Numbered from the stretch's first letter, positions 1-9,293 are shown. The stretch: DNA of 64,000 bases from JAGVSR01 sp963778225 (GCA_963778225.1 CAVZTR010000011.1:86820-150819), one strand, 5' to 3'. Notes: generated from the sequence alone by a model not told the origin. Numbers and translations: made by a program.

Positions 1-561
1 CTCCAGAACGCCACCCTGCATGCGATGACGATGATAGATATCGAATTGCAGGCCGAGGTTCGCCGCACCCACCTCGGTGATGACGTCACGCGCCGCCTCT
101 GTCGTCGTCAGGAAGTAACCCGGCATATCGAACGTATTGATCGGCTCGATCAGAATATCGACGCCCTCGCCGCGCGCCCAATCGGCCGCTAGCGTCAGAT
201 TCTTCAAATACACATCGCGGTCCGTGCCATGCGGATCGAGACCGGCCATCGCATGAACCCGAGGACAGCCAAGCGCCTCTGCGTATCGCAGCGCCAGATC
301 AACTCCGGCCGCGAATTCATCCTCCCGGCCCTTCAGCGCGGTGATGCCACGCTCGCCCTCGTCCCAATGGCCCGGCGGCAGATTGAACAGCACGACCTCG
401 AGGCCAAGTTGATCGAGCCGCGCCCGGATATCGTCCACATCGAATGCGTAGGGAAAAAGGAATTCCACACCCTTGAAACCGGCTTTCGCGGCCGCCTCGA
501 ACCGGTCGAGAAACGGAACTTCGGTGAAGAGCATGCTGAGATTGGCGGCGAAACGCGGCAT
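1..561 (-). CDS. hyi: Hydroxypyruvate isomerase-like TIM-barrel protein (3' end outside window)
   Basis: The leftward frame opens with MPRFAANLSMLFTEVPF and runs off the left edge, giving about 187 N-terminal residues. FAANLSMLFTE, GVEFLFPY, NLPPGHWDEGERG and IEPINTFDMPGYFL are typical of hydroxypyruvate isomerase and related sugar-phosphate isomerase/epimerases. Those metal-dependent barrels interconvert hydroxypyruvate and tartronate semialdehyde in glyoxylate metabolism. The ATG lies 10 bp after the arfB stop, so it probably belongs to the leftward transcript that begins near 3.2 kb. The related OtnI-type isomerases cannot be excluded without the C-terminus. Confidence 0.82.
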   Translation of the reverse strand, partial: MPRFAANLSMLFTEVPFLDRFEAAAKAGFKGVEFLFPYAFDVDDIRARLDQLGLEVVLFNLPPGHWDEGERGITALKGREDEFAAGVDLALRYAEALGCPRVHAMAGLDPHGTDRDVYLKNLTLAADWARGEGVDILIEPINTFDMPGYFLTTTEAARDVITEVGAANLGLQFDIYHRHRMQGGVLE

Positions 562-571
562 CGGCGATCCC

Positions 572-988
572 TCAATCCATATCGGGCTTGGACCGGCGCA
601 TGCGTTTGACGTCCCCGCGCTTGCCCTTGGCTTCCAATCGCCGCGTCCGCGCAGCCCGCGTCGGTTTTGTTGCGATGCGCTTTTTCGGCACATGCAGCGC
701 CTTTCGAACCAATTCGGCCAGCCGCTCCCGCGCGTCTTCGCGATTGCGCTCCTGCGTGCGAAATCGCTCGGCGCGGATCACGAGCACGCCCTCGTCCGTC
801 ATTCGCCGGCCTGCAATCGTAACCAGCCGGTCCCGCACGGCGATCGGCAGCGTTCCGTGCCGCACATTGTAGCGCAGCTCGACTGCCGTCGAGACTTTGT
901 TGACGTTCTGCCCGCCCGGCCCCGAAGCCCGCACGAAGCGTTCCTCGATATCGCGCTCATCAAGCGTAAGATTGACTGTGATCCGCAC
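572..988 (-). CDS. arfB: Peptidyl-tRNA hydrolase ArfB (ribosome rescue)
   Basis: A 138-residue protein that carries the release-factor GGQ loop, RASGPGGQNVNKVST, near residues 17-31, and a very basic C-terminal tail (KKRIATKPTRAARTRR) that in this family enters the mRNA channel of stalled ribosomes. Family role: it hydrolyses peptidyl-tRNA on non-stop ribosomes without a stop codon. The GTG at 986-988 is chosen because the longer frame up to 1210 runs into the flavin reductase gene and shows no homology there. Length matches ArfB/YaeJ (about 140 aa). It follows the flavin reductase gene by 29 bp. Confidence 0.88.
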   Translation of the reverse strand: MRITVNLTLDERDIEERFVRASGPGGQNVNKVSTAVELRYNVRHGTLPIAVRDRLVTIAGRRMTDEGVLVIRAERFRTQERNREDARERLAELVRKALHVPKKRIATKPTRAARTRRLEAKGKRGDVKRMRRSKPDMD

Positions 989-1017
989 GGAGGTGTCTTT
1001 CGCCCGTTCGTGGCACT

Positions 1018-1545
1018 CTAGCGCGCACCGATATCCCAATAGTCGTTGCGGAAGTAGAGCAGCGGCTCTCCTTCGCCACGGAACCGTCCATCGATCACCC
1101 GGCCGATGAAGATCGAGTGCGTCGAGAATTGATGCTCGTCGAGAAGTTCGCAATCCAGGCTCGCCAGCGCACCTGAAAGCACCGGCGCGCCCGTTGCCAG
1201 CGTCTCCCAAACTGCACCGCCTTCGAAGCGGTGCTCACCCGTAACCCCGCCCTTACCCGAAAACCGTTCTGCGAGAGACTGCTGTTCGCGTGCCAAGATG
1301 TTCACGCTGAAGGATTTCGCCGCGACAATCACCCCATGCGTTCCCGACTTGCGCTGCACGCAAACGAGCAGTGTCGGCGGACTATCCGAAAGCGAAGAAA
1401 ATGCCGTCGCGGTCAGGCCACCCCGCGCACCGGAGTGGCCGGCCGCGATGATCGCGACGGCTCCCGCCTGATGGCGCATGAGGGCGCGGTAGCGTGGAGC
1501 GTCCATGGGCGGCGTCGATCCTATCAATTGAGGGATGGAGTACAT
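1018..1545 (-). CDS. Flavin reductase domain protein (FMN-binding split barrel)
   Basis: A 175-residue protein with features of the flavin reductase-like family: AGAVAIIAAG, GLTATAFSSLSDSPPTLLVCV, FSVNILAREQQSLAERFSGK and a C-terminal SIFIGRVIDGRF. Members bind FMN and reduce it with NAD(P)H, usually supplying a partner monooxygenase; none is encoded beside it. A GGAG lies just upstream of the ATG at 1545; an internal ATG at 1506 is an alternative start nearer the family's usual N-terminus. It sits 36 bp after the PYROXD2-like gene, probably on one transcript. Confidence 0.8.
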   Translation of the reverse strand: MYSIPQLIGSTPPMDAPRYRALMRHQAGAVAIIAAGHSGARGGLTATAFSSLSDSPPTLLVCVQRKSGTHGVIVAAKSFSVNILAREQQSLAERFSGKGGVTGEHRFEGGAVWETLATGAPVLSGALASLDCELLDEHQFSTHSIFIGRVIDGRFRGEGEPLLYFRNDYWDIGAR

Positions 1546-1581
1546 ACGCTCCGATTGCCGAACGGATCGGCCAGCGTCAAC

Positions 1582-3177
1582 TCAAAACCACCCCTTGAGG
1601 TCCCGCACGATTTCGCGCGCGGCGTTACGGCCCGGCAGTCCTGTGACGCCACCGCCTGGATGGGCGCCCGACCCGCAAAGGTAAAGCCCGGAAATCGGCA
1701 TCCGGTAATCGGCATGTCCGAGCACCGGCCGCATGGAAAACAGCTGATCGAGCGACAGCTGACCGTGAAAGATATCGCCATCCACGAGCCCAAACCGCAT
1801 CTCCAGATCGAGTGGCGAGAGCACCTGCATTCCAAGGATCGAACTACGGAAATTAGGTGCGTGCTTCGTCACGGTTTCGATGACGACGTCGGCAAATCGT
1901 TCTTTTTCGCGCTGATCGTCCCATGATCGGCCGCCCGTCAGTTTCGGCGCAACGTGCTGCACAAACAGAGATGCGACGTGCTGACCCTTCGGCGCCAGCG
2001 ACCCATCGAGCACCGAGGGGATCAGCATCTCCACCACCGGCTCGTGAGACCAGCCGTCTCGCTTCGCATCGAGATAGGCACGCTCCATGTACGCCATCGT
2101 CGGCGCAATCACGATGCCAGCGCCGTGATGTACATCTGGCTTCGTACCCGGTCGAGCGGTGAAGTTCGGCAGTTCGCTCAAGGCGACGTTCATGCGAAAC
2201 GTGCCGGACCCCGTCTTGATATTCGTAAACCGCCTGTAGAGTGGCGGATCAACATCCTTCTCGTCGACAAGATCGCGGAACAGCAGCTTGGGTCCGACAT
2301 TCGCGGCAACGGCTCGAGCCCTCACAAGCTCTCCAGAATTAAGTTCGACTCCCACGGCGCGGGCGTTTTCGACGACCACCCGCGCAACCGAAGCTTCGAG
2401 CCTGATCTCAGCTCCGGCCTTCTCTGCCGCTCGCGCCATAGCCTGCGTTATCGCGCCCATGCCGCCGACGGCATGGCCCCACACGCCCGGCTTACCATTC
2501 ACCTCTCCGAAGCAATGATGAAGCAGCACGTAGGCCGTGCCAGGCGTAGAGGGCGCAGCGAACGATCCAACGATCCCATCGAACGCGAACAGCGCCTTCA
2601 CATGCTCGTTCTCGAACCAGGGATCGAGAAATTCCGCCGCACTTTTCGTGAAGAGATCGGTAAGCACGCGTTGGTCGTCCAGCGATAGCCCGAGGACGCG
2701 TCGGCCGATCCCCGCGCCCTTCAGAACATCCAGCCAGCCGCCACCAGCGTTCGGAGGCGTCTTCCTGGTGAGATCGCGCAGCACAGCGGCCGCCCGATCG
2801 AGTGCCGCGTCATATTTGGGATATTGTTCCGCATCGCGTACCGAAAACTTCGCGATCTCCGCTTGCTTGGCGGCCATTCCGTAAGGCCAGAAGAAAGCTC
2901 TGTTGCGGTCGATCGGCATGAAGTTGGCGGCCGGTCGCTCGATGATTTCCAGACCATAGTCATTGAGTTCAAGATCGCGGATCACGCCCGGATCGAGCAG
3001 GCTCACAGTGTAGGATGCGACGGAGTTGCGGAAGCCGGGATGAAACTCCTCGGTCAGCGCCGCACCTCCCGCCACAGCATTCTTTTCCAGAACCACCACG
3101 GAAAGCCCGGCGCGCGCGAGGTACGCCGCAGCCGTCAAACCATTGTGGCCGCCACCGATGATCGCCACGTCATACAC
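1582..3177 (-). CDS. Phytoene dehydrogenase/PYROXD2-like FAD-dependent oxidoreductase
   Basis: A 531-residue flavoprotein. The N-terminus MYDVAIIGGGHNGLTAAAYL is a Rossmann dinucleotide-binding motif (GGGHNG), followed by VVVLEKNAVAGGAALTEE, the second strand ending in the ribose-binding Glu. The C-terminus has the second FAD motif, ISGLYLCGSGAHPGGGVTGL. Conserved spacing and length (about 530 aa) match the PYROXD2 group rather than true carotenoid desaturases; the physiological substrate is unknown. It is the first gene of a leftward run with flavin reductase, arfB and hyi. No carotenoid genes are nearby, which argues against a pigment role. Confidence 0.85.
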   Translation of the reverse strand: MYDVAIIGGGHNGLTAAAYLARAGLSVVVLEKNAVAGGAALTEEFHPGFRNSVASYTVSLLDPGVIRDLELNDYGLEIIERPAANFMPIDRNRAFFWPYGMAAKQAEIAKFSVRDAEQYPKYDAALDRAAAVLRDLTRKTPPNAGGGWLDVLKGAGIGRRVLGLSLDDQRVLTDLFTKSAAEFLDPWFENEHVKALFAFDGIVGSFAAPSTPGTAYVLLHHCFGEVNGKPGVWGHAVGGMGAITQAMARAAEKAGAEIRLEASVARVVVENARAVGVELNSGELVRARAVAANVGPKLLFRDLVDEKDVDPPLYRRFTNIKTGSGTFRMNVALSELPNFTARPGTKPDVHHGAGIVIAPTMAYMERAYLDAKRDGWSHEPVVEMLIPSVLDGSLAPKGQHVASLFVQHVAPKLTGGRSWDDQREKERFADVVIETVTKHAPNFRSSILGMQVLSPLDLEMRFGLVDGDIFHGQLSLDQLFSMRPVLGHADYRMPISGLYLCGSGAHPGGGVTGLPGRNAAREIVRDLKGWF

Positions 3178-3404
3178 GGTCTGACCTGCCTTTATGCCTT
3201 CGGCCGCGCCGCCCTGGCGCTCGCAAGCCTCTATTGATATTCACAAAAACATCGAAACACGTTGCGCACATGGACTGTTGCAATAAAGCGTCGTCGCCGA
3301 ATTTTTGCGGCTTCCTTAATTTTCTCGTAATGCCTTCGTTAACGTTTCGTTTACGGGTTGATCCGACACTTGTGCTCAATCGATGCTGTTCCGGAGCGAT
3401 AGCG

Positions 3405-3656
3405 ATGCAGACGACAACTGCTCAGCCGCTGGGTATTCCCACCACCAAAGCAATCGGCTCATCCTCCCGGTCCGATTTTTTGACGGGCCTCGCGGTGACA
3501 GCGTTTGTTCCAGCCATTTTCTGGATCGCCGTGTTCGCTGGAGTAGCCGGGATGATCGGCTACCCGCTGGATCTCGGTGCGCTTTTTCTCGCAGGCTCCG
3601 CCATCGCGGCTTTCCTTGGCGCCTTTTTTGTCGTGCTCAGCGCGAAAGGCAATTGA
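3405..3656 (+). CDS. Small two-helix membrane protein of unknown function
   Basis: An 83-residue protein starting MQTTTAQPLGIPTTK. Two hydrophobic stretches at about residues 27-48 and 53-77 suggest two membrane helices with a short loop between. The longer frame opening at 3234 has a non-hydrophobic N-terminal extension with no supporting features, so the ATG at 3405, preceded by a GGAG-like site, is preferred. No family is recognised. It converges on ilvE, which ends 9 bp downstream on the other strand. Confidence 0.6.
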   Translation: MQTTTAQPLGIPTTKAIGSSSRSDFLTGLAVTAFVPAIFWIAVFAGVAGMIGYPLDLGALFLAGSAIAAFLGAFFVVLSAKGN

Positions 3657-3664
3657 CCCCGGAC

Positions 3665-4561
3665 TTACTCCGCAGCCACCCGTGATTTCGGCTGCACTTC
3701 GGCCATGTAATCGTTCAGCAGCAGTTCGCAAAACCGGCCGGGCGTATAGCTGTTTGGCCCAATCTCGCGCACCGGCGTGATTTCTGCCGCCGTACCGGTG
3801 ATGAACACCTCCGAGAATGAGCTCAGCTCGTCCGGCATGATGGTGCGTTCGATCACCTTGATACCCCGCCGCCGCGCCAGGTCGATGACCGTCTGCCGCG
3901 TGATGCCGTTCAAGAAGCAATCGGGAGTCGGCGTGTGGATCTCGCCGTCCTTGATGAAGAACATATTGGCGCCCGTGCATTCGGCCACGTGCCCGCGATA
4001 ATCGAGCATCATCGCATCCGCATATCCCGCCCGCTCTGCGCGATGCTTCTCGATCGTGCAGATCATGTAAAGGCCGGTCGCCTTCGCCTTGCACGGAATG
4101 GTCGCCGGATCCGGACGGCGATACTGCGCAAGCCCGACACGAATACCTTTCAGACGCTCGTTCATGTCGAAGTACGAGCCCCAGTTCCACGCCGCGACGG
4201 CGAGATGGATCTTGCTTTGCTGCGCTGACACGCCCATCTGCTCGCTGCCCCGCCAAGCGATCGGCCGGACGTAACCGTCCGTGAGACCGTTGGCCTTGAG
4301 CGTGTCACGGCACGCCTGATCGATTTCCTCGGGCGAGTATGGGATTTCGAAATCCAGCATCCGCCCGCTCTCGATGAGCCGTTCGGTGTGCTCACGCAGC
4401 TTGAAGATTTCGCCCCCGTACGACCGCTCACCCTCGAACACCGCGCTTGCATAATGCAACGCATGGGTCAGCACATGTACCTGCGCCTCACGCCACGGCA
4501 CCATTTTGCCGTCGAACCAAATGGAACCGTCGCGGTCGTGATAGGGGACGAGATCGGCCAT
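3665..4561 (-). CDS. ilvE: Branched-chain amino acid aminotransferase (class IV PLP enzyme)
   Basis: A 298-residue protein matching IlvE: WFDGKMVPWREAQVHVLTH, YASAVFEGERSYGG, the pyridoxal phosphate lysine within CKAKATGLY, CTGANMFFI and FITGTAAEITPVREIG. It reversibly transfers the amino group of Leu, Ile and Val to 2-oxoglutarate in the cytosol. The start at 4561 has an AAGGAACGGAG Shine-Dalgarno immediately upstream; the extended frame to 4768 is low-complexity and basic and is rejected. It is divergent from the MarR gene, with 236 bp of shared upstream DNA. Confidence 0.92.
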   Translation of the reverse strand: MADLVPYHDRDGSIWFDGKMVPWREAQVHVLTHALHYASAVFEGERSYGGEIFKLREHTERLIESGRMLDFEIPYSPEEIDQACRDTLKANGLTDGYVRPIAWRGSEQMGVSAQQSKIHLAVAAWNWGSYFDMNERLKGIRVGLAQYRRPDPATIPCKAKATGLYMICTIEKHRAERAGYADAMMLDYRGHVAECTGANMFFIKDGEIHTPTPDCFLNGITRQTVIDLARRRGIKVIERTIMPDELSSFSEVFITGTAAEITPVREIGPNSYTPGRFCELLLNDYMAEVQPKSRVAAE

Positions 4562-4797
4562 GAACTCCGTTCCTTGTTGTCGGGCGGCGCATGCCTGACG
4601 GCGGACGGCGCCACGCGCATCGGCGCGACGTTGAAGCAAACTCTGCAGCGCATGCAGGGGCGGCGGGCCCAGACCCACCATGACGGACAGCAGTCCGTTT
4701 CGGGGAGCGCGCACGCGCGTACCACCGCGCAAAGTCGTCTTCAATCGGGTCGCGAAATGACTTGCCACGTCTATCGATCGACGGCAAATAAGTCAAC

Positions 4798-5379
4798 ATG
4801 GCTGACATAACTGCCGAGACGTGCAGACAGCACCGTGCGTTGACTTCCGCAGGCTCCGATCCGGCCGCGGAAATCGCTGCCGCGCCGGTGTCCCCGGCGC
4901 TCGTCAGTTTTATGGAGTTGTTCTATTTTGCTTATCGCAATTTCACCGGCGATGCCGATGCGGTTTTGGAGCGGTATGGTTTCGGGCGCGCACATCACCG
5001 CGTCTTGCACTTCGTCCACCGCAATCCCGGCCTGAAAGTTGCCGAACTGCTGGACATCCTCAAGATTACCAAGCAGAGCCTCGCCCGCGTTCTCAAGGAT
5101 CTGCGGGAAAAAGGCTTCATCGAGCAGCGCCCAGGTCCCGCCGACCTGCGTGAGCGGCGGCTCCACCTGACCCCGAAAGGCGTGCGTTTGACCGATAAAC
5201 TGACTGAACTCCAGGTCCGCCGCATCGCCGGCGCGCTACAGGTGGCCGGCGCGGAGGCCGACGAGGTGACGCGCCGTTTTCTTCTCGCCATGATCGAGCC
5301 CCATGAACGCGGTCAGGTAGCAAATCTTGTCCGATGGTCGGACAGCCCACCACCCGGCGGCGATCCCGCAGCCACCTGA
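4798..5379 (+). CDS. MarR-family transcriptional regulator (PetP-like)
   Basis: A 193-residue winged-helix regulator. Residues about 38-150 hold the MarR fold: RVLHFVHRNPGLKVAELL, the recognition helix TKQSLARVLKDLREKGFIEQ, and the wing DLRERRLHLTPKG. It is followed at 44 bp by an OmpR-type response regulator, the order described for petP-petR in Rhodobacter and seen in relatives; the symbol is withheld because identity was not tested. It diverges from ilvE, so the 4562-4797 gap may hold its operator. MarR proteins typically autorepress and respond to small ligands. Confidence 0.88.
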   Translation: MADITAETCRQHRALTSAGSDPAAEIAAAPVSPALVSFMELFYFAYRNFTGDADAVLERYGFGRAHHRVLHFVHRNPGLKVAELLDILKITKQSLARVLKDLREKGFIEQRPGPADLRERRLHLTPKGVRLTDKLTELQVRRIAGALQVAGAEADEVTRRFLLAMIEPHERGQVANLVRWSDSPPPGGDPAAT

Positions 5380-5423
5380 CGCGCTAAGAAGCCCAGACGA
5401 GGCGATGAGCCCCCACGAGGCGA

Positions 5424-6146
5424 ATGAGCATGACCACGAATTTGGCCCGGCGAACCGATCCGCTTCCCGATGACGCTCCCCATGTCCTGGTTGTCGACGA
5501 CGACCAGAAGATCCGCGACCTGCTCGGCCGCTACCTGTTCGAGAACGGCTTTCGCGTCACAATAGCGGCTGACGCTGGAACAGCGCGCGCCGCCATGCGC
5601 GGCCTGGCCTTTGATCTCATTCTCCTCGACGTCATGATGCCCGGTGAAAGCGGCCTCTCCCTCGCGCAGCATCTGAAAGCGACGACACGCGTGCCGGTCT
5701 GCCTGCTGACAGCGCGGGCTGAAACCGAAAATCGCATTGAAGGGCTGGAGATCGGGGTCGACGACTATGTCACCAAGCCCTTCGAGCCCAGAGAATTGCT
5801 GCTCCGGCTCCGCAATATCCTGCGCCGTGGTCAGCCGGGGCCCCACGCCCCAGTCGATGAAGTTCGTATGGGCCCGTTCACGTTCATCATCTCGCGCGGT
5901 GAACTGAAGCGCGACGACGAGGCGATCAAGCTCACTGAGCGCGAGCGCGATCTGCTACGCCAGTTTGCCCAGCGCCGCGGCTTGCCGATACCCCGCCACG
6001 AATTGTCCAACGACGACAGCACCGGCAGCGAACGCGCGATCGACGTGCAGATCAACCGGCTCCGCCGCAAAATTGAGAGCGACCCGTCCAATCCGATTTA
6101 TCTGCAGACGGTGCGCGGCAAGGGTTACATCCTCTACACCGATTAA
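5424..6146 (+). CDS. OmpR/PhoB-family response regulator (PetR-like)
   Basis: A 240-residue regulator with an N-terminal receiver: acidic pair VVDDD near residue 24, phosphoacceptor Asp in LILLDVMMPGESG (about residue 69), and the conserved Lys in VTKPFEP. The C-terminal winged helix shows KLTERERDLLRQFAQR and SERAIDVQINRLRRKIE, the OmpR DNA-binding signature. It is probably phosphorylated by the kinase starting 2 bp downstream. A CGAGG site lies before the ATG at 5424; an ATG two codons later is also possible. Target genes cannot be told from sequence. Confidence 0.93.
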   Translation: MSMTTNLARRTDPLPDDAPHVLVVDDDQKIRDLLGRYLFENGFRVTIAADAGTARAAMRGLAFDLILLDVMMPGESGLSLAQHLKATTRVPVCLLTARAETENRIEGLEIGVDDYVTKPFEPRELLLRLRNILRRGQPGPHAPVDEVRMGPFTFIISRGELKRDDEAIKLTERERDLLRQFAQRRGLPIPRHELSNDDSTGSERAIDVQINRLRRKIESDPSNPIYLQTVRGKGYILYTD

Positions 6147-6148
6147 GA

Positions 6149-7576
6149 GTGAGCCCTTTCATGGTTGCCCGCTTCGATGCGCCCGTCGATAAGATCAAGT
6201 CGCGGCTGACAACTGGTCGCGAAGCACTGACGAAATTTCATGCAGCCGCCACCGCTTGGTTGGCCGAAGCCTTGCCAAAAGGCCTCTTCGCGCGCGCTCT
6301 GCTCATCATCATCACGCCGATCGTCGTACTCGAGGGCGTCATCGCGTTCGTCTTCATGGAACGCCACTGGCAATCCGTGACGCGGCGCCTGTCCGAGGCC
6401 ACCGCGCGCAACATCGCCGTGCTCATTGAACTCTATGACACCGGCAAGGACGCCACAGCCAACACGCGCCTGATCGAACTTGCCCGCGACAAGCTCAATC
6501 TGACCATGCAGATCCTGCCGCCAGGCGACCTGCCTGCACCTGCGCCCAAGCCATTTTTCAATCTCCTCGACCGCGCGCTGTCCAAAGAAATCTCGCGAAA
6601 CGTGCAGCGGCCTTTCTGGATCGACACCTTGGGCGAAGCGCGCCTCGTGGAAATCCGCGTAAAGCACGACGACGCCATCCTGCGCTTCATCGCGACCCGC
6701 ACGCAGACTTACGCGTCCAATTCCCACATCTTCCTGCTCTGGATGATCGGCACATCCATCATCCTTCTGACGGTCGCAATCCTTTTCTTGCGCAACCAGA
6801 TCCGTCCCATCCTGAAACTTGCAGACGCCGCCGACGCATTCGGCAAAGGTCGGCCGTTTCCCGACGATTTTCGCCCCCGCGGTGCGCGCGAGGTTCGCCA
6901 GGCTTCGCAATCCTTTATCGAGATGCGCGATCGCATCACCCAGCATGTCGAGCAGCGCACCACCATGCTTGCCGGCGTCAGCCACGATCTGCGCACCATC
7001 CTCACGCGCTTCAAGCTGGAACTCGCATTTCTCCCCGACACGGCTGAGACGCGGTCGTTACGCAGCGACGTGAACGAAATGCAGCATATGCTTGAAGACT
7101 ACCTCGCCTTCGCGCGCGGTGACGGAGGCGAGGAAGCCCGGCCCACAAACCTTCGCACGCTGCTGGAAGAAGTGCATGAGGAAGCGCAATCCTACGGCAC
7201 GCCGATCGAATTGAAACTCCGCCGCAGCAAGCAGGACCTCGTGCTCCCGCTGAAACGCAATGCCTTCAAGCGCGCGGTCACCAACCTTGTATCGAACGCA
7301 GTCCGCTACGGCGATAAGATCATCATCAGAGCCGCCACCGAAGGAAACTGGCTCCGTGTCGAGATCGACGACAACGGCCCGGGGATCCCCGCATCCGAAC
7401 GCGAGAATGTCTTCCGACCGTTTTACCGGATCGACAAATCGCGCAACCAGGATACCGCTAATTCCGGACTAGGCCTCGCCATTGCCCGTGACATCGCCAA
7501 GAGCCACGGCGGAACGGTCACTCTGGGCGAAAGCTCCATGGGCGGCCTTCGCGCAATCATTTCAGTACCGTTGTAG
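6149..7576 (+). CDS. EnvZ-like membrane sensor histidine kinase
   Basis: A 475-residue kinase. Membrane helices near residues 46-68 and 190-213 flank a periplasmic sensor of about 120 residues; a HAMP follows (IRPILKLADAADAFGKG). The H-box is GVSHDLRTILTRFKLEL, with Ile where most kinases have Pro after the Thr, a variant seen in alphaproteobacterial EnvZ-like kinases. ATP-binding boxes are NLVSNAVRYG, DNGPGIP, FRPFYRID and GLGLAIA. The GTG at 6149 is 2 bp past the regulator stop; an ATG at 6161 is an alternative. It pairs with the upstream OmpR-type regulator and converges on the pentapeptide gene. Confidence 0.92.
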   Translation: MSPFMVARFDAPVDKIKSRLTTGREALTKFHAAATAWLAEALPKGLFARALLIIITPIVVLEGVIAFVFMERHWQSVTRRLSEATARNIAVLIELYDTGKDATANTRLIELARDKLNLTMQILPPGDLPAPAPKPFFNLLDRALSKEISRNVQRPFWIDTLGEARLVEIRVKHDDAILRFIATRTQTYASNSHIFLLWMIGTSIILLTVAILFLRNQIRPILKLADAADAFGKGRPFPDDFRPRGAREVRQASQSFIEMRDRITQHVEQRTTMLAGVSHDLRTILTRFKLELAFLPDTAETRSLRSDVNEMQHMLEDYLAFARGDGGEEARPTNLRTLLEEVHEEAQSYGTPIELKLRRSKQDLVLPLKRNAFKRAVTNLVSNAVRYGDKIIIRAATEGNWLRVEIDDNGPGIPASERENVFRPFYRIDKSRNQDTANSGLGLAIARDIAKSHGGTVTLGESSMGGLRAIISVPL

Positions 7577-7583
7577 GTCCGGG

Positions 7584-8378
7584 CTACTCCTTGAAAGCCT
7601 TGTCGTAGTTCCGAACTGTATCGAACGATTTTGCGGCACCCAAGTTCTTGATCCCGGCGAGCTTTGCGCTTTCGACGTTTGCTCCGTTGAAATCGGCACC
7701 CGTCACGTCAGCCCCTGCGAGCGTCGCACCTGCCAGATCAGCTCCGGCCAATACAGCGTTTGTCAGATCCGCATCACGAAGCGAGGCAAACTCAAGATCG
7801 ACCTCCACCATATTCGCACTTCTAAACGAGGCACCGTCAAGGATCGCACTCTCGAACCCACGCTTCACCATCGCTCGCTGATTCTTCTTTCCCGGCGACA
7901 GGTCCGCACCATCGAACCGAGCTTTCACAAGACTTGCCTGCCCGAAGTTCGACTTCACCTTCGCGTTAGTGAAATCAGCGCCGTCCATCTTTGCTTTGAT
8001 GAACTGCGCACCGATGATGCTCGCATTGGCGAACGTCGCATCCGCGAACTCGGCGTCCATGGCCCAGACGGCATCGAGCGCAGCACCTGAAAGATTTGCA
8101 CCCTTCAAGTTCGCCTTATTGAGACGCGCGGCGCGGAAAATGACGCCGCGCAGATCCGCACCCGATAGATCAATTCCGTTGAGTGACTTTCCCGACAGAT
8201 CGGCTGGCGTCTCAGGCGTGCCCTTCGCGACGACTGCAAGAACCTCCTCGCGCGTCATTTCCGACTTGGTGAATGCGTCGGACGTGAGATCAAGACCTTG
8301 GAACGGGTCCTGCGCGCTGGTCACCGGGATTGCAACGAACATGAGAAGGACGGCGACGGCAAGACGGCGGAAAGGCAT
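7584..8378 (-). CDS. Secreted pentapeptide-repeat protein A
   Basis: A 264-residue protein with a cleavable signal peptide (MPFRRLAVAVLLMFVAI..., cut likely after TSAQ) and then an N-terminal segment LTSDAFTKSEMTREEV. From about residue 65 to 245 it is made of A(D/N)LxG-type pentapeptides, such as LSGADLRGV, LNKANLKGANLSGA and LAGADLAGATLAGADV. These should form a right-handed quadrilateral beta helix in the periplasm. Function is unknown; in other proteins the fold mimics DNA or scaffolds partners. It ends 7 bp from the converging kinase gene and has a tandem paralogue 126 bp upstream. Confidence 0.85.
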   Translation of the reverse strand: MPFRRLAVAVLLMFVAIPVTSAQDPFQGLDLTSDAFTKSEMTREEVLAVVAKGTPETPADLSGKSLNGIDLSGADLRGVIFRAARLNKANLKGANLSGAALDAVWAMDAEFADATFANASIIGAQFIKAKMDGADFTNAKVKSNFGQASLVKARFDGADLSPGKKNQRAMVKRGFESAILDGASFRSANMVEVDLEFASLRDADLTNAVLAGADLAGATLAGADVTGADFNGANVESAKLAGIKNLGAAKSFDTVRNYDKAFKE

Positions 8379-8504
8379 GTGGCAACTCCATCTGCGACTT
8401 GCCGCTTGCCTATCATGGAGCCCGACCGTCCGATACGCCTTCCCCCGGCGCTACGCTTCACCTTTTCTGATCGTGCCGATCAGCCGAATTCCTCGATGTG
8501 GAGA

Positions 8505-9293
8505 TCAGTTCCGATAGGCCTTGTCGAGGTTCTTGGCTTTGTCGAGGTTCTTGGCCGCGCCGGACATGGCGCCGATCCGCGCCGAATTCACATCCGCACC
8601 CGTGAAGTCGGCACCGGCCACATTGGCGCCCGTGAGATCAGCGCCGGCGATCTCGCTTTCCTTCAACGAAACGCCCGACAGATCAGCATCTTTTAGCGAG
8701 GCAAACTCCAGCATCGCACGGTTGAGATTCGCGCCCTTCAGCGATGCACCTTCGAGGTTGGTCGACCGAAACGTCCCCCGCATCAGCCCCATCGACTGGT
8801 TCTTTTCATCCGCTGAGAGATCCGCACCATCGAGCTTCACGCCAGTCATGCTCGCTTTGGAAAAATCTCCCGCGACGCGAGCACCCGACAGGTCGGCGCC
8901 ATCGAGCTTTGACCCGACAAATTGCGCGCCAAACATGCTGGCGTCCTTCAAGTTAGCTCCCGTGAGATCGGAATTCAGCGACCAGATGCTGTCGAGGTTG
9001 ACCCCCTCCAGATTGGCTCCCTTCAGGTTCACCTTCATCAGCCGCGCCGACTGCAGCACGGTCCTTCGAAGGTCAAGTCCCGACAAGTCGAGACCATTGA
9101 GAGCTTTACCCGTCAGATCGAGCTTCTGTCCGTCCGCCAGCTTCGCCAGCCCGGCCTCGATATCGGCGCGGCTCATCTCCGCCTTCGTGAACTGATCTGA
9201 GGTCAGGTCCACCATGTCCAACATGTCCTGCGCCGCAGCAGGAACGATCCCGGCGATCACTGCTGAAAGAAGCGCGAAAACCATCTTTCTCAT
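8505..9293 (-). CDS. Secreted pentapeptide-repeat protein B (paralogue of A)
   Basis: A 262-residue protein with the same plan as its neighbour: signal peptide (MRKMVFALLSAVIAGIVPAAAQ), the shared segment LTSDQFTKAEMSRADIEAGL, LTGKALNGLDLSGLDL, and pentapeptides up to about residue 240 (for example LTGANVAGADFTGADV). Matched landmarks along the whole length, with substantial divergence between them, indicate an old tandem duplication. A 126-bp gap separates the genes, so each may have its own promoter. Function is unknown; a periplasmic structural or binding role is an inference from the fold. Confidence 0.85.
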   Translation of the reverse strand: MRKMVFALLSAVIAGIVPAAAQDMLDMVDLTSDQFTKAEMSRADIEAGLAKLADGQKLDLTGKALNGLDLSGLDLRRTVLQSARLMKVNLKGANLEGVNLDSIWSLNSDLTGANLKDASMFGAQFVGSKLDGADLSGARVAGDFSKASMTGVKLDGADLSADEKNQSMGLMRGTFRSTNLEGASLKGANLNRAMLEFASLKDADLSGVSLKESEIAGADLTGANVAGADFTGADVNSARIGAMSGAAKNLDKAKNLDKAYRN

